Assembly (NCBI RefSeq): GCF_040954645.1
Contig: NC_092804.1
Coordinates: 39,771,753-39,835,752, forward strand
Length of the DNA stretch: 64,000 nucleotides
Reading direction: 5' to 3'
Source of the DNA: Diabrotica undecimpunctata
Lineage: Eukaryota; Arthropoda; Insecta; Coleoptera; Chrysomelidae
Of the stretch, positions 55,526-64,000 are shown in pieces (positions within the stretch are counted from its first letter, which is position 1; each line of letters begins with the position of its first letter). A program made the translations under genes and the position numbers. The notes beneath the pieces are model-generated. The model was not told the DNA's origin, did not search any database, and worked only from the letters and a program-made list of their open reading frames with translations.

Positions 55526-58500
55526 CTGGTCGAAGAGGTGTTGCCGACGTTGACTCGACCAACCTACGTCCTATTTTAGACTTTATTTTACATCATTCCG
55601 AAGGAGATGAACGTCCATATTTGAAAGTTAAAGTCTTAGGAAAGGAAATTTTGGGATTATTGGATTCTGGTGCTTCAAAGACCATTGTAGGAAGAACTGG
55701 TTGGAAATTTTTACAAAACTTGGGTTTAGAGTTGGATACTTCGAAGAAGACCGTTTGTAGAGTGGCGAATGGTCAGATGTGTGAATCGTTGGGGGAATGT
55801 TTAGTACCTTTCATGGTTAGGGATCGCTTGCGTGTCTTGCCAGTATTAGTTATTTTGGACGTACCGCACATTCTGATTTTAGGATCTGATTTTTGGCGTG
55901 TTATGGGTATCGTTCCAGATTTGAGGCATAACGAATGGTATTTTTCGGACGCTCCAGCAATGGTAGGTTCAGTGGATCATCTCCGAGGTCAAACTATTTT
56001 GACCGATGCAGAGAAGTCGCAATTGGATGAAGTTATTAATAGAAGTCGTGAACTAATGGGCACTTCTCTTGGTTGTACTGATGTCACTGAGCATGTGATT
56101 GTTTGTAAATCTGCACCCATAAAACAACGTTACTATCCTGTATCCCCAGTAATCCAAAGCCATATTGATAAAGAGCTAGAAGATATGTTGGCGAAAGGAG
56201 TAGTGGAGCGATCGAATAGTGCTTGGTCGTCCCCGATTCTCTTGGTGAAGAAAAAGGTTCCAGAAGGTGAAGAACCAAAATGGAGGTTCTGCGTAGACTA
56301 TCGAAAGCTTAATGCCGCAACAGAGAGGGATGGCTACCCATTACCGTACATCTCTAATATTTTAAATAAATTAAAGAACGCGCATTATCTTTCCACCATA
56401 GACATTAAGTCGGCGTATTGGCAGGTACCTGTTGCTAAGGCTTCCAGGCCTTATACTGCTTTTACGGTTCCTGGTCGAGGTCTTTTTCAGTTTTGCAGAA
56501 TGCCTTTTGGATTACATAATGCCCCGGCTACATGGCAGAGGTTGATAGATCGTGTCCTCGGTCCGGAGTTGGAACCCTATGTTTTTACTTACTTGGATGA
56601 CGTGGTCATCGTGACAAAGTCTATTGAAGAACATGTAAGGATCTTAGAGGAAGTCTTTAGACGCTTGAGAGAAGCTAAGTTAACCGTTAGCTGGGATAAA
56701 TGTCAATTTTGTAGACCGGAACTAAAGTATTTGGGTCATGTGGTTGATAGGAATGGACTACATGTTGATGGTGATAAGGTCAAGGCTATGCTACGTATCC
56801 CAACACCCACATCCGTCAAGGAAGTTCGTAGCATCATAGGCACATTTTCCTGGTATCGAAGATTTATTCCTTCCTTTGCGACACTACTAGCTCCAATTAC
56901 AGCGATATTGAAGAAAGGAAGAAAATTCAATTGGACCCCGAGTTGTGAAGAATCTTTTCAGAAAATAAAAGAATGTCTAGTTTCTGCTCCGATACTTAAT
57001 TGTCCTGACTACAATTTGCCTTTTGTTGTCCAATGTGATGCCTCAGGATATGGAGTGGGCGCCGTGTTATTGCAGCCAGGCCCGGATGGTGACGAAGTAA
57101 TTAGTTTCCTGAGCAGATCACTAACGCGTCAAGAAAGGAATTTTTCCACGACGGAACGGGAATGTTTAGCTGTGTTATGGGCAGTCGAAAAACTGCGTCC
57201 TTATTTGGAGGGTGTTCCGTTTACGGTCGTGACTGATCACGCATCCCTCGTATGGCTTCAAAATTTGAAGGATCCTACTGGAAGATTAGCTCGATGGGCG
57301 GTAAGATTGCAACAATATGACTTTAAGATTGTGCATCGGAAAGGAAAAGAACATGTTGTCCCCGATTTGTTATCTCGGTCAGTTCCCGTGCTTGATATGG
57401 TTGAAGAGGTTGTACCGCTTCCTAGTGGTGATAGTTGGTATGATAAACTTTGTAGAAAAATCGAGTCTAATCCCTTGAAGTATCCTCAGTGGAGAATGTC
57501 TGGTGGCAAACTTTATAAATACATCCGTCCCAGTCATGGATTTTTGGTCGAGGAAGCGGACAATTGGAAGGAAGTCGTTCCTAAGGGTCAACGATTGGAA
57601 GTGCTGAAGTTGTGTCATGATAGTCCTTTAGCAGGTCATATGGGGATCCTGAAAACTTATAAGCGTATTAACGAGAAGTATTTTTGGCCGAAACTGCGGA
57701 GTGATGTGTCTCGTTACGTTGGACGTTGCTCACTGTGTGCCATGCATAAGGTGGAACAAGGTAAGCCCAAAGGCTTTATGACTCCTCAACCTAAAGCTAC
57801 TCAACCATGGGAGATAGTAGCAACCGATCTTATGGGACCTTTCCCAAGATCAACTCAAGGCTATAAGTTTATCTTAGTGGTAATGGATGTGTTTAGTAAA
57901 TTTTCTTTGGTATTTCCGTTGCGATCCTCAAAAGCCGTGCATGTCGTTAAGAAAATAGAAGAAGAAGTTTTTCTCGTATTTGGAGTTCCACGTCTGTTAC
58001 TATGTGATAATGGTGTCCAGTATACTTCGGGTATTTTCAAGAAAATGATGGAAACCTATGGTGTCTCAGTTCGTTATAATGCGTTGTATCATCCACAGTG
58101 CAATCCATCTGAACGCTATAACCGAACCCTTAAAACAATGATGGCAACTTATATAGCTGACAACCATAGGAAGTGGGATGAAAATTTGGCCAAACTAGCA
58201 TGTGCTACGCGCACTGCATACCACGAGTCGACTGGTCAAGATCCCTACTTCATAAATTTCGGTCGGAAGATGGTAGTGGATGGACGAGATTTTTCCCGAA
58301 AGGACAAACTCGGAGACCCGGAGGACGAAGTAGCTAAAATGGGATATAATCGATCGCGTGGACTCCAGGAATTATTTGTTGATGTTAGAAAACGTTTAGA
58401 TAAAGCTTCGGCTAAGTGTGAGAAGACCTATAATCTACGGAGACGTCCAGAGGAATTTCAGCCCCATCAGTCAGTATGGCGGAGAAATTTTGTGTTGTCA

Positions 58501-58680
58501 GATGCCGCTAAATATTTCACGAAAAAGTTAGCTCCTAGATGGATAGGACCCTACTTCGTGAAGAAGAAAGTTTCCCCCTGGACATATAGTTTAGAGGATG
58601 AAAATGGCAAGGATCAAGGTATTTGGAATATTAAGGATTTAAGGATTAGTAACCCGACTGGTGATCCCGATAGGATTTAG
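55498..58680 (+). CDS. pol: protease, RT, RNase H, integrase
   Basis: Open for 1060 codons after a TAA at 55495; no start codon is needed if made by -1 frameshift from gag. Domains in order: aspartic protease LLDSGASKTIV (~55655) with ILILGSDFW; RT from about 56100 with WRFCVDYRKLNAAT, FCRMPFGLHNAPATW and FTYLDDVVIV (catalytic YLDD); RNase H (QCDASGYGVGAVLL, FSTTERECLAVLW, VTDHASLVWL); integrase with the HHCC finger (H..HMG...CSLCAMHK, 57615-57750), ATDLMGPF, LCDNGVQY and NPSERYNRTLK (the DDE residues). A C-terminal WIGPYFVKKKV segment ends the protein. No missing catalytic residue seen. Confidence 0.95.
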   Translation, partial: FGKRKEAHLTGRRGVADVDSTNLRPILDFILHHSEGDERPYLKVKVLGKEILGLLDSGASKTIVGRTGWKFLQNLGLELDTSKKTVCRVANGQMCESLGECLVPFMVRDRLRVLPVLVILDVPHILILGSDFWRVMGIVPDLRHNEWYFSDAPAMVGSVDHLRGQTILTDAEKSQLDEVINRSRELMGTSLGCTDVTEHVIVCKSAPIKQRYYPVSPVIQSHIDKELEDMLAKGVVERSNSAWSSPILLVKKKVPEGEEPKWRFCVDYRKLNAATERDGYPLPYISNILNKLKNAHYLSTIDIKSAYWQVPVAKASRPYTAFTVPGRGLFQFCRMPFGLHNAPATWQRLIDRVLGPELEPYVFTYLDDVVIVTKSIEEHVRILEEVFRRLREAKLTVSWDKCQFCRPELKYLGHVVDRNGLHVDGDKVKAMLRIPTPTSVKEVRSIIGTFSWYRRFIPSFATLLAPITAILKKGRKFNWTPSCEESFQKIKECLVSAPILNCPDYNLPFVVQCDASGYGVGAVLLQPGPDGDEVISFLSRSLTRQERNFSTTERECLAVLWAVEKLRPYLEGVPFTVVTDHASLVWLQNLKDPTGRLARWAVRLQQYDFKIVHRKGKEHVVPDLLSRSVPVLDMVEEVVPLPSGDSWYDKLCRKIESNPLKYPQWRMSGGKLYKYIRPSHGFLVEEADNWKEVVPKGQRLEVLKLCHDSPLAGHMGILKTYKRINEKYFWPKLRSDVSRYVGRCSLCAMHKVEQGKPKGFMTPQPKATQPWEIVATDLMGPFPRSTQGYKFILVVMDVFSKFSLVFPLRSSKAVHVVKKIEEEVFLVFGVPRLLLCDNGVQYTSGIFKKMMETYGVSVRYNALYHPQCNPSERYNRTLKTMMATYIADNHRKWDENLAKLACATRTAYHESTGQDPYFINFGRKMVVDGRDFSRKDKLGDPEDEVAKMGYNRSRGLQELFVDVRKRLDKASAKCEKTYNLRRRPEEFQPHQSVWRRNFVLSDAAKYFTKKLAPRWIGPYFVKKKVSPWTYSLEDENGKDQGIWNIKDLRISNPTGDPDRI
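55501..55561 (+). promoter_or_regulatory. -1 frameshift signal between gag and pol
   Basis: In the gag frame the bases read G GGA AAC (55501-55507), a classic X XXY YYZ slippery heptamer. It lies inside the only 28 bases where pol is open and gag has not stopped. Downstream, GCACCT (55518-55523) can pair with AGGTGT (55536-55541). TGGTCGA in that loop (55527-55533) can pair with TCGACCA (55555-55561), giving an H-type pseudoknot about 10 bases after the heptamer. Confidence 0.75.
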
Positions 58681-59606
58681 GTCGGAGTAGAACGGACTAG
58701 CAAAAGTTTTGTCTAGTCTAAGTAAATTTAGTTAGTCTTTTGAAATTGGTTGTATTTATTTTTTTTGTTGTGTCCGTGAAGGATGACTGAGTGTTGGCTA
58801 TGATCTGTTCTTAGGATGTATTTGGATGGTCAACCGATTCGTTTTTTTTTTGTGTTAGGTAGCCAATACGAAGTCGTAGGGTTGCGGTAGCCTTAATTTC
58901 TTTTGATTTATGGAATTGAATGTCACTTAGGTTTGGTCAGAAATATGTTGTCTTCGATGATATGGCGTTGGGATTTGTTTTGATGTTAGTAAGCCATTCT
59001 ATTTAATTGGGATTTTTTCGAAGCCACATAATTATGTTTTGGTGAATCTTGTTGGATAATAGCTTAGTTTTGGATGATTCACTAAATTTCGTTGTATACG
59101 GATTTAAATTCTGAAAGACCTATCTCATTTTTATTTTAATGAACAATTGGAATTACACTACTGTTTCGGTAGATGTTCCTCGCAGTATCAGTAAGAGTGG
59201 AATGGTGGAGAGTTTCTTATGGACTCATGTTATGCGAGGTATAGTGAAGTACTAGCGATGCCCCAGAGCTGGGAGGTCGCGAATAAGGGCAACATCCAGT
59301 AACCGACCTAATCAGTGTTGTCAGATTGACGTTGGAATTTGAAACTATTCTACTTGATCTCATACGATGAGAGATGACTGTTGTGTGGAAGTGGAGTAAG
59401 TGTTGTAAGTAAGTTGTTGCTTTGTGCGTGTGGTTTGAGATTGGTATGTCTTTCGTTGTCCAAGTACTTGCGCACGGTGAAGACGGTGTGGATGATGATT
59501 GTGTTGTGGACTTCGCTCGGAGTTTAGGTAGTGCGTCGCTAGCGCGAGGGAAAATTTTCTTCGTCTAGTTTTTCCTCGTAAATTTTCCTCTGGGAAAGGG
59601 AGGTGT
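58681..59606 (+). other. 3' non-coding region and polypurine tract
   Basis: No env-like or other convincing frame in 926 bases. It ends in the purine run GGGAAAGGGAGG (about 59592-59603) next to the 3' LTR, which should prime plus-strand DNA synthesis. Confidence 0.85.
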
Positions 59607-61546
59607 TGTTACGTTCCAAATTTAAAGTAGAAAGTCCCACCTCTATTTTATCAAAATTTAAATAATTCAGGACGTGTAAGAGCGGTTGCCTATAATATAT
59701 TATAAGCAAGGTGGCGAAAATAAAATTAGTAATTTTTAAATAGGGGTAATGTCTGGCAAATTGTGCTGAAGTTAAGGGAACACGTCCTCTTTTTTGTGAA
59801 GAAACTAATTTAGATCGTTCTTTCTAGAGTTATCTTGGAAGAATTGGGATCATAAAATTGAAATTTTTGAATCTCGGTATTATTCGGTGACCTCCGTGTG
59901 TCAAGTTGTCAAGTGTTCGGAAAGACGACGGAAAGAAAGTGATTCCAGATTTGACGGTGTTACTGAAAGGTTGGGCTAGATTAAAAACGGCATTTTGTTT
60001 TTTTGCTTTTGCTGCTGTTCCATGTGGGATCTGGACTAGTCCGAACCGTGTGGATATTCAAGGGGATTTGCTGCCTTCGTGGAAGGGTTTTTTTGGAATA
60101 TCCACAATTTCGCTAAAAAAAGCGGATCTACAGTACACGTGAATACCGGGAGTCGTATTTAGATCAAGAAATTAGCCTTAATCACGAGTCCAAATAGCCG
60201 GCTACGCTTCGGTCCAATTTGGGATATTTCAAACCCCTAATCTGGCTAAGAAGGGTGAGTGTTAGAACATTTCGTTTTTAATTAATTAAAAAGTTGTAGT
60301 TATTTTTTTATCCCATCTCTAAAAAGCTATTCACATTTTTATCAGTTTTCATACATTCAAGTTCGGAGACAAGTTTTTTTTTGTATTGCTCCATTATCGC
60401 CAAAAGGCAGATAAACAAAGTGTTAAAATCAATATATTTATTTCCAAATAATTATTTTAGACACAGATGGTAATTAATGTTTTCTTGCTTCAGGGTTGGT
60501 TGGTTTGTTTGTTTTTTTCTGCTTCTTCTTCTTCGTATTTTTCCGTCTGGCTGTAATTTTTAACTTTTCAACATTGTCACACAAGTCTATGTACAGCGAC
60601 AAGCGTATGGGATTTTGGATTGAAGACACGCTGAACTATAACTGGAATTCCACGCGGTGAAGTATATGAAAATTCGAGGTATGGATCGATAATTAATTTT
60701 CAACGGAAGATTTAAGCGCCGTCTAATTTGGTTTGCGGAATACAATAGTTTTTTTAAAGATTATTTGCTGTTAGTTTTTATTTTCATATTTACAAATACT
60801 TTACAGATTTTTTTTAAAGATAATTTGCGGTTTATTTTATTAATTCAATATTTACACATACCTATTTTAATTTTGTAAACTGCGTCTAAGGGGGGGTTAT
60901 ATATTTGAGATTTATTTTTTTTATATTATTTTCTGCGCACGCACTTGAGCTCACGTGGTGTCCTATTTGCGTTAATTATTTTTTTTGGTTGGTATTGAAC
61001 CGCACACCCCTTAGCGTCCGGTACTTTTGATACGTCTTACCTTTCATTTTGTTCTGTTAAATAGAAATAACTTATGAATTTTTGTTAGGCAAGTAGAAGC
61101 CGCATTTTTATATTATTTTTTTATTAAGCCTATGGTAAAGTTAAATAATATTGTAATATGTAGTATGTATGTATTTATTTTCAACTATTTTGGGAATCTA
61201 TTTATTAAAATTGACTAAATTCTAATCTGACAATTTCATTTATTTTTTTTTTATTTATTCAGGTTGTATACTGTTACTTAGTATTTTAGTAGTAAACCTA
61301 TTGGTAAGTTGGTGGTTTATTGAATAGTAACGTAGGGAAGGCTGTGGGCCAATTTACCTGGCGCCCCTGATATAACTTCGGATTTTTTTTGTTTTGTGGA
61401 CCGCACGACCATCTCCACTGTTTTGTCTAGCCGCGAGCCATTCCCAGACTGTCACCGTATAGTACTTTTCTTTCCGGGTGTACGTCTGATTTATATTTGG
61501 TACATTTTGTAATTTTTTTTATATAGATTCGGTTTTGTACGCCACA
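59607..61546 (+). repeat. 3' LTR of the gypsy-type element
   Basis: 1940 bases, TGTTACGTTCC...GTACGCCACA, matching the 5' LTR along its length. It is followed by AGAA, the target duplication. Confidence 0.95.
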
Positions 61547-61689
61547 AGAAAGCAACTGAAATGTATCAAAACCCAAAGGAAAAAATAAACAAAGCATTAA
61601 ACGAAGTGCGGGGTATCTAACAACACAAGAATAAATATTTAAAGAAATACAGTGACGACCTAGAAGAGACAATTAAAAGGAAAAAAGGT
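61547..61689. other. Dispersed repeat block beyond the gypsy-type element
   Basis: About 61562-61625 matches 14911-14965 (AAAGGAAAAAATAAACAAAG and beyond). The gypsy-type element therefore inserted at or inside a copy of this older, unnamed repeat. Confidence 0.5.
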
Positions 61690-62242
61690 ACATGTCATAA
61701 ATGGCCAAATTAAGCAAAACTGTTTTTTAATACTTTTCAATGTTTGTTGCTGATAATCAAAATGATTGGGATACCTTAGTTACTCTATTCGTGTTAGACT
61801 TTAAAAGTGCCATGCATGAAGCAACTGGTTATACACTATCGATGATGATCACCGGAAGAGAAATGAAACTTCATCAAAAATTTATTTTTGGAAGATTGCC
61901 TCCCTGCGAAGAATAATGTTCCTACCTGACGTACATCGAAAATTTGAAAGAAAAATAAAAAAAAGTCTACGAACTTGCTCGTTAAAGTTTGAAGCTTCAA
62001 AGAGATAAAGCCAAGGCCAGGCTGGATATGTATGCTACTGAGACAACTTTCGAAAGAGGTGACCCAGTATGGTTATACAATCCCAGACATAAGAAATGAC
62101 TTTGTCATCCAAAACCTCAACGAAACTGGCAAGGCCCGTACGTTGACCTGCAAAAATAAACGGTCTAATTTACCGCATCCAGTCTTTAGCTAAAAGTAAA
62201 CCCAAGTTAGTTCAAATGTGAACCTGGTAAAGCAGGGAGTAA
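61690..62242 (+). pseudogene. gypsy integrase C-terminus, degraded
   Basis: Text: NDWDTLVTLFVLDFKSAMHE, ATGYTLSMMITGREMKLH, FGRLPPCEE, VYELAR-SLKLQRDKAKAR and RGDPVWLYNPRHKK. This is the end of a gypsy-type integrase of a different lineage from the intact element. Stops and shifts abound. The tract CAGGGAGTAA, then TGTTACGACAG at 62243, looks like its purine tract and 3' LTR start. Confidence 0.75.
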
Positions 62243-62889
62243 TGTTACGACAGTTTCGTGAGATTTATTCCATATAGAAAAAGCCCCTTGACGAAAAAGA
62301 AGAATTAAAAAATCTAGGATGTTCGAGATGTTCCCGAAATTCGAAATGTCTAGTAATATCTGAAACGGAATTAATATGTGTAAACATAAGAAGTTGATGG
62401 TTTAATAATTTGACGACCAAATAGCCAGAAAAAAGTCTATTTTGTTTTTTAGCTTGTTGCGAGATATGCCAATACTTCGCCAAAATATGCCTATTTGTAG
62501 CACATCAGTAAAAACCGGGCTAAGTGCCAAAATAATTAGTTTTGTGAAAACTAGGAAAAACCATGTAAATCAACTTTCCTTATTTAAATGTGCGTGTATG
62601 ATTTGGACGCTAAATTTCAAATTTGACACTGAAAAATAAAATTACCTGTTTCTGCATACATGATTTGGACGCTGGGTGTAATTGAAATGTAAATGGAAAG
62701 TCAGGTAATAAAATTCTAGAGATTAAGCTTGATAAGGTTTATTTGTCACTTTAAAATAAATACATTTTACGACATACATTTTACGAAATGGAATCGATCG
62801 ATACAGTTAGTTTGATACTCATGTATCCTATTTCTAACGAACATAATTTTTTTCTACTCTTTGGATCTTTAAGTCTATTACTTTCACTA
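62243..62889 (+). other. Probable old 3' LTR remnant and spacer
   Basis: Begins TGTTACGACAG directly after the purine tract of the gypsy remnant. ATGATTTGGACGCT occurs twice (about 62597 and 62660). I could not find the LTR's other end or a second LTR. No coding frame. Confidence 0.4.
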
Positions 62890-64000
62890 TTACTACTACT
62901 ACTACTAAGGATTTCCACAGTTTTCACTGTCTTCCTTCACTCAACCGTTTTCTCCAATTTTCCCTGTCATTCCAGTCTCCATCTCGCAGGGTTCTTTTCT
63001 CCATAGCCTCGTCGATTTCATCTCTGAATGACCTTCGGGGTCTTCCTCTCTTTCTTCTTCCAATCGGGCTCCATTCTGTGATTTTGTTTATCCAGCGTCC
63101 TCTGTCCGCTCTTCTGACGTGGCCGTACCAGGATAGTCTCTTCTCCTCTATATAGTCGATTATGTCTGATTGCACTCCCATTCTCCGCTTAATCTCTGCG
63201 TTTTCAATTCTGTCCCTTTTTGTAAGTCTACAGCTTCTCCTCAGGAACTCCATTTCTACTGCTCTTATTCTGCCTCTATTTCTCTTGTTTATTGTCCAGT
63301 TTTCGGACCCATATGTCAGGATACTTCTTGTCAGGGTATTATATATTCTCTTTTTTGTCTTTATCGTAATGTTCTTATCCCACAACACTGAGTTTAGTTG
63401 TCTTATAAAGTTTCTTGTTTGTCTCAGTCTGTTGTTTATATCTTCTTCTGTTGTTCCCTGGTTCGATATTATGGTTCCTAAATACTTGAATTTATCTGTT
63501 CCATTTATTTGTCTTCCCTCGTCTATCTCTAGGTTTCTCATATCCTTGTTTTCTGTTGTTAGGTATTCGGTTTTCTCTAAGTTTATTTCCATTCCGTTGT
63601 TTTTATATTCTTCTTCTAGTTTTCTGAGCATAAAGCTGAGATCTTCTTCATCTTGTGCGATGACTACTTGATCGTCGGCAAAACTTAAGGTGTATAGGTA
63701 TTCGTCTCTTACTGGTATGCCCATTCCTTCGCACTTTCTCCTAAATGGTTTGTTTCTCTTTTCCAAGAATATTTTAAACAGAGTAGGGGACGTAGCACAG
63801 CCTTGTAGAAGTCCTTTTGTCGTCTTAAATGGATTGTAGGTTTTATTTCCACATTTAATAGCTACTTTGTTTTCTTTGTATAGTGCTATAACTGCTTTTA
63901 TTAGTGTTTGTCGGATTCCGAGATCATTCATTGCTTCCCATAATTTGACTCTAGGTATTGAGTCATATGCTTTCTTTAGATCAACAAAGGCCAGATGGAC
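62890..64000 (-). CDS. Endonuclease-RT retrotransposon, FADDQ family, copy 2 (partial)
   Basis: Minus strand, open from the window edge (64000) to a stop at 62924, over 355 codons. It reads HLAFVDLKKAYDSIPRVKLW (motif A), TTKGLLQGCATSPTLF (motif B), SFADDQVVIAQDEEDL (catalytic pair), YLGTIISNQGT, LTYGSENWTINKRNRG, MEFLRRSCRLTKRDR, WYGHVRRADRGRWINK and GRRKRGRPRRSFRDE. No lesion is visible in this part. The 3' UTR GAAAACTGTGGAAATCCT is followed by a (TAG)n tail (about 62894-62909). The 5' part, with the endonuclease, lies outside the window. Confidence 0.88.

Larger units (their letters stand above)
51544..61546 (+). mobile_element. Complete Ty3/gypsy-type LTR retrotransposon, 10.0 kb
   Basis: 10,003 bases with two 1940-base LTRs, TG...CA ends and a 4-base duplication, AGAA (51540-51543 and 61547-61550). 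Order: LTR, tRNA-Lys primer site, leader, gag, pol (protease, RT, RNase H, integrase), 3' non-coding, purine tract, LTR. Protease-RT-RNaseH-integrase order defines the Ty3/gypsy type. There is no env-like frame. Gag and pol are both open and the LTRs look identical, so this is a very recent, possibly competent insertion. It is by far the best-preserved element here. Confidence 0.97.

Noticed and set aside
58681..59606. Search for an env-like gene in the gypsy-type element
   Set aside because: No frame with signal peptide, cleavage site or membrane anchor; the region is non-coding.
1..64000. Tandem spaced repeats as CRISPR, and tRNA or rRNA genes
   Set aside because: No regularly spaced direct repeats; no tRNA-like or rRNA-like segments noticed; the content is plainly eukaryotic.

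Overview
The window is AT-rich animal DNA and looks like a stretch of a large, repeat-laden insect genome. Evidence for an insect: 56-base introns, a primer-binding site matching insect tRNA-Lys, and the mix of Jockey, R1, RTE, Penelope, Tc1, hAT, piggyBac and Ty3/gypsy elements. A beetle is my guess, with low confidence. I found no rRNA, tRNA or CRISPR and no complete host gene. The best host-gene candidate is one GC-rich, splice-bounded exon at 42333-42438; a THAP-type exon (46224-46557, minus) may be host or transposon.

Layout. 1.5-4.2 kb: piggyBac with TTAA duplications. 4.3-7.3 kb: hAT element with perfect ends, holding a MITE in its intron and a 103-base non-LTR tail in its last exon. 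8.1-8.4 kb: fold-back element. 8.6-10.1 and 10.8-12.2 kb: two Tc1-like DD34E elements. 12.7-16.1 kb: fragments of RTE-type retrotransposons on both strands. 17.7-22.2 kb: nearly intact Jockey-clade element with a 14-base target duplication. 22.7-25.4 kb: an unidentified coding remnant and a second endonuclease-RT retroelement family. 27.6-30.0 kb: minus-strand RTE and Tc1 remnants. 30.6-32.2 kb: Penelope-like element split by an internally deleted piggyBac-like unit. 32.7-36.0 kb: R1-clade element split by an RTE element, both with clear target duplications. 36.1-40.0 kb: an RTE fragment, then a long RTE copy. 40-47.6 kb: AT-rich DNA with two GC-rich hairpins, the host exon, a small LTR element, a retroelement C-terminus, the THAP exon and a ribozyme-like inverted repeat. 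47.9-50.1 kb: two more RTE fragments. 51.5-61.5 kb: a complete Ty3/gypsy-type element with two 1940-base LTRs I could not tell apart. 61.7-62.9 kb: gypsy remnant. 62.9-64.0 kb: open RT frame running off the window.

How the parts work together. Most coding sequence belongs to mobile elements, nearly all broken. The main exceptions are the gypsy-type element (open gag and pol, PBS, PPT, matching LTRs, 4-base AGAA duplication) and the Jockey element (a single one-base lesion). The gypsy gag and pol frames overlap by 28 bases at a G GGA AAC heptamer followed by a possible H-type pseudoknot, so pol is probably made by -1 frameshifting. Nested target duplications allow several insertions to be ordered in time.
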